Assembly: GCA_903960725.1 (NCBI GenBank)
Contig: CAJCBY010000231.1
Coordinates: forward strand, 1-9,423
DNA length: 9,423 nt
Source: an uncultured Cytophagaceae bacterium
GTDB lineage: Bacteria; Bacteroidota; Bacteroidia; Cytophagales; Spirosomataceae
Direction of reading: 5' to 3'
The translations under genes were made by a program, and so were the position numbers. This document shows, piece after piece, positions 8,263 to 9,423 of this stretch (position 1 is the stretch's first letter; every line of letters begins with the position of its first letter). The notes under the pieces are model-generated. The model had not been told where the DNA came from, made no database searches, and was given only the letters and a program-made list of their open reading frames with translations.

Positions 8263-8286
8263 AAAAACTTACCTAAAAAGGAAAGT
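8263..8286 (-). terminator. Weak terminator after the GntP gene
   Basis: On the minus strand ACTTTCCT (8279-8286) pairs with AGGTAAGT (8267-8274) around a TTTT loop, with one T-T mismatch in the 8-bp stem, followed by a five-T run (8263-8267, sharing one base with the stem). It lies about 30 bp past the GntP stop, the right place for its terminator. The stem is short and AT-rich, so termination may be partial and some readthrough toward susC is possible. Confidence 0.4.
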
Positions 8287-8316
8287 AAACTAAATACCAA
8301 TTAGTGTTTGAGCATA

Positions 8317-9423
8317 TTACAGAATTTGATCCAAAATCATAACTCCCGCTAATCCCGTGATAGACACGATCGTCTCCATCAAAGACCAAGAACGAAGCGT
8401 CTCTTTGACTGTCAGATTAAAGTATTCTTTAAATAACCAAAAGCCCGTATCGTTCACGTGAGAGAACATAAGACTCCCTGCTCCGATGCTCAAAACCATT
8501 AAATTAGCATTTACGCCACCCGCAGCCACTAGAGGATAAATCATTCCGGCTGCCGTTAATCCAGCAATCGTAGCAGAACCCAAGCAAACGCGGATAATTG
8601 CCGCCATCATCCAGCCTAATACTAAAGGATGTATCGGTAATCCTCCTAAATAGGACGCAATTTCCTTGCTAACCCCTGAAACTAGGAGAATTTCTTTTAA
8701 GGTTCCCGCGCCGGCAATAATCAATAAGATCATCGCCACGTCTTTCACCGCTTCGCCATACACATTCATCACCTCCTCGATTTTCTTGCCCCGGCGTATT
8801 CCTAAGATATAGGTAGCCACTAAAATCGCCACCAACATCACCATCGCAGGATCAGCGATGAATTTCACAACTGGGGATTCAGGTAATTGCACTTCTGCAA
8901 TCGTGGTCCCTACTAAAAGAAATACGGGAAATAACGCAGCAATAAAGCTGGCTGTCTTGCTAGGCAAGTTCGTTTCATCTACTTCGGATGCAGCAAAAGA
9001 TTTTAAGGGTTTGACAGGAAGATGGGCTAAGGTTTTGGCAAAAATAGGACCTGCTAAAATAATCGCTGGAATCGCTACGATGATACCCAGCATCAAAGTC
9101 TCTCCCATATTCGCGTGAAATTGTGCCACTAAAGCCGCTGGCGATGGATGCGGCGGCAAAAAACCGTGCGCAACTGACAGAGAAGCCATCATAGGCACCC
9201 CAGCCATCAACGGCGGAATCTTGTATTGTTGAACCAGGGAAAAGATCAACGGAATCATCAAGACAAATCCCACATTATAGAACAAGGGAATCCCAATCAC
9301 AAAACCCGTCAGCATCAGCCCCCACGTAATATTCGAAAGCCCAAAAAGATCAATTAAAGTACCTGAAATTTGTTTCGCGGCACCTGAACTCGCCACTAAT
9401 TTACCTAGCATCGCACCTAAAAC
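8317..9423 (-). CDS. GntP family gluconate/carboxylate:H+ symporter, C-terminal part
   Basis: This is an inner-membrane permease of the GntP family, whose members import gluconate and related sugar acids (others take up idonate, fructuronate or D-serine) with protons. The visible part (368 codons) is highly hydrophobic with about nine or ten membrane segments. Numbered from the first visible Met (9411), the signatures are GIPLFYNVGFVLMIPLIF (40-57), PPHPSPAA (86-93), the IIRVCLGSATIAGLTAAGM region (272-290), and SHVNDTGFWLFKEYF (317-331) near the C terminus, a GntP hallmark. Full-length members have about 440 residues, so roughly 70-80 N-terminal residues lie beyond the window. The reading frame stays open from 9411 to the window edge, and the residues there (VLGA before MLGKLV) align with the family, so the Met at 9411 is internal. 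The exact substrate is unknown. The downstream gap and weak terminator suggest it is not part of the susCD unit. Confidence 0.93.
   Translation of the reverse strand, partial: VLGAMLGKLVASSGAAKQISGTLIDLFGLSNITWGLMLTGFVIGIPLFYNVGFVLMIPLIFSLVQQYKIPPLMAGVPMMASLSVAHGFLPPHPSPAALVAQFHANMGETLMLGIIVAIPAIILAGPIFAKTLAHLPVKPLKSFAASEVDETNLPSKTASFIAALFPVFLLVGTTIAEVQLPESPVVKFIADPAMVMLVAILVATYILGIRRGKKIEEVMNVYGEAVKDVAMILLIIAGAGTLKEILLVSGVSKEIASYLGGLPIHPLVLGWMMAAIIRVCLGSATIAGLTAAGMIYPLVAAGGVNANLMVLSIGAGSLMFSHVNDTGFWLFKEYFNLTVKETLRSWSLMETIVSITGLAGVMILDQIL

Noticed and set aside
8120..8316. Possible small RNA, riboswitch or additional small gene in the 197-bp gap upstream of susC
   Set aside because: No open frame with gene-like features, no strong GC-rich structure and no recognisable riboswitch core; only a weak terminator-like hairpin and AT-rich palindromes are present.
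8858..9118. Plus-strand open frame of 86 codons inside the GntP gene
   Set aside because: It is antisense to a conserved membrane protein; its composition simply mirrors the GntP coding strand.
9409..9411. ATG as the start of the GntP gene
   Set aside because: The frame stays open to the window edge and the preceding residues fit the family, and about 70-80 N-terminal residues would otherwise be missing.
1..9423. CRISPR array, tRNA/rRNA, insertion sequence or phage elements
   Set aside because: I saw no regularly spaced repeats, no tRNA-like cloverleaf or rRNA sequence, no transposase-like protein and no terminal inverted repeats with target duplications.

Overview
The window looks like a chromosomal segment from a member of the Bacteroidota. 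The main evidence is an adjacent SusC/SusD pair, which is essentially diagnostic of the phylum. Start codons also lack Shine-Dalgarno sequences and have A/T-rich leaders, and the base composition is moderately AT-rich. The protein sequences feel like an environmental Cytophagales/Sphingobacteriales-type organism, but I cannot name a genus from sequence alone.

Layout, left to right. Bases 1-891 (+) hold the C-terminal half of an M13 (neprilysin/PepO-like) zinc metallopeptidase whose start lies outside the window. It converges on a minus-strand gene, and the gap (892-1010) contains a compact double terminator. One part is a repeat-rich GC element with competing hairpins (895-946). The other is a perfect 14-bp stem flanked by A and T tracts that can stop transcription from both sides (951-988). 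Minus-strand genes fill the rest, in transcription order: a GntP-family carboxylate/proton symporter (5' end outside the window, stop at 8317), a 197-bp regulatory gap, a SusC-like TonB-dependent outer-membrane transporter (8119 to 4967), a SusD-like surface lipoprotein 9 bp downstream (4957 to 3476), a strong hairpin terminator (3426-3460), and a secreted S9 serine peptidase of the glutamyl-endopeptidase type (3413 to 1011). No gene-free stretch exceeds 200 bp.

How the genes may work together. SusC and SusD form an outer-membrane capture-and-import complex powered by TonB. The window shows no glycoside hydrolase, polysaccharide lyase or sulfatase. Its enzymes are two peptidases with different chemistry, one a serine exopeptidase/oligopeptidase type and one a zinc metallopeptidase. 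This makes peptide uptake and breakdown, as in the RagAB system, a reasonable but unproven reading. The GntP transporter sits upstream behind a weak terminator and probably belongs to a separate unit.

I do not see a clearly novel system. The most worthwhile points are the terminator between susD and the S9 gene, which leaves no obvious room for an S9 promoter; the one-arm-versus-two-arms hairpin after the M13 gene; and the palindromes over the putative susC promoter.
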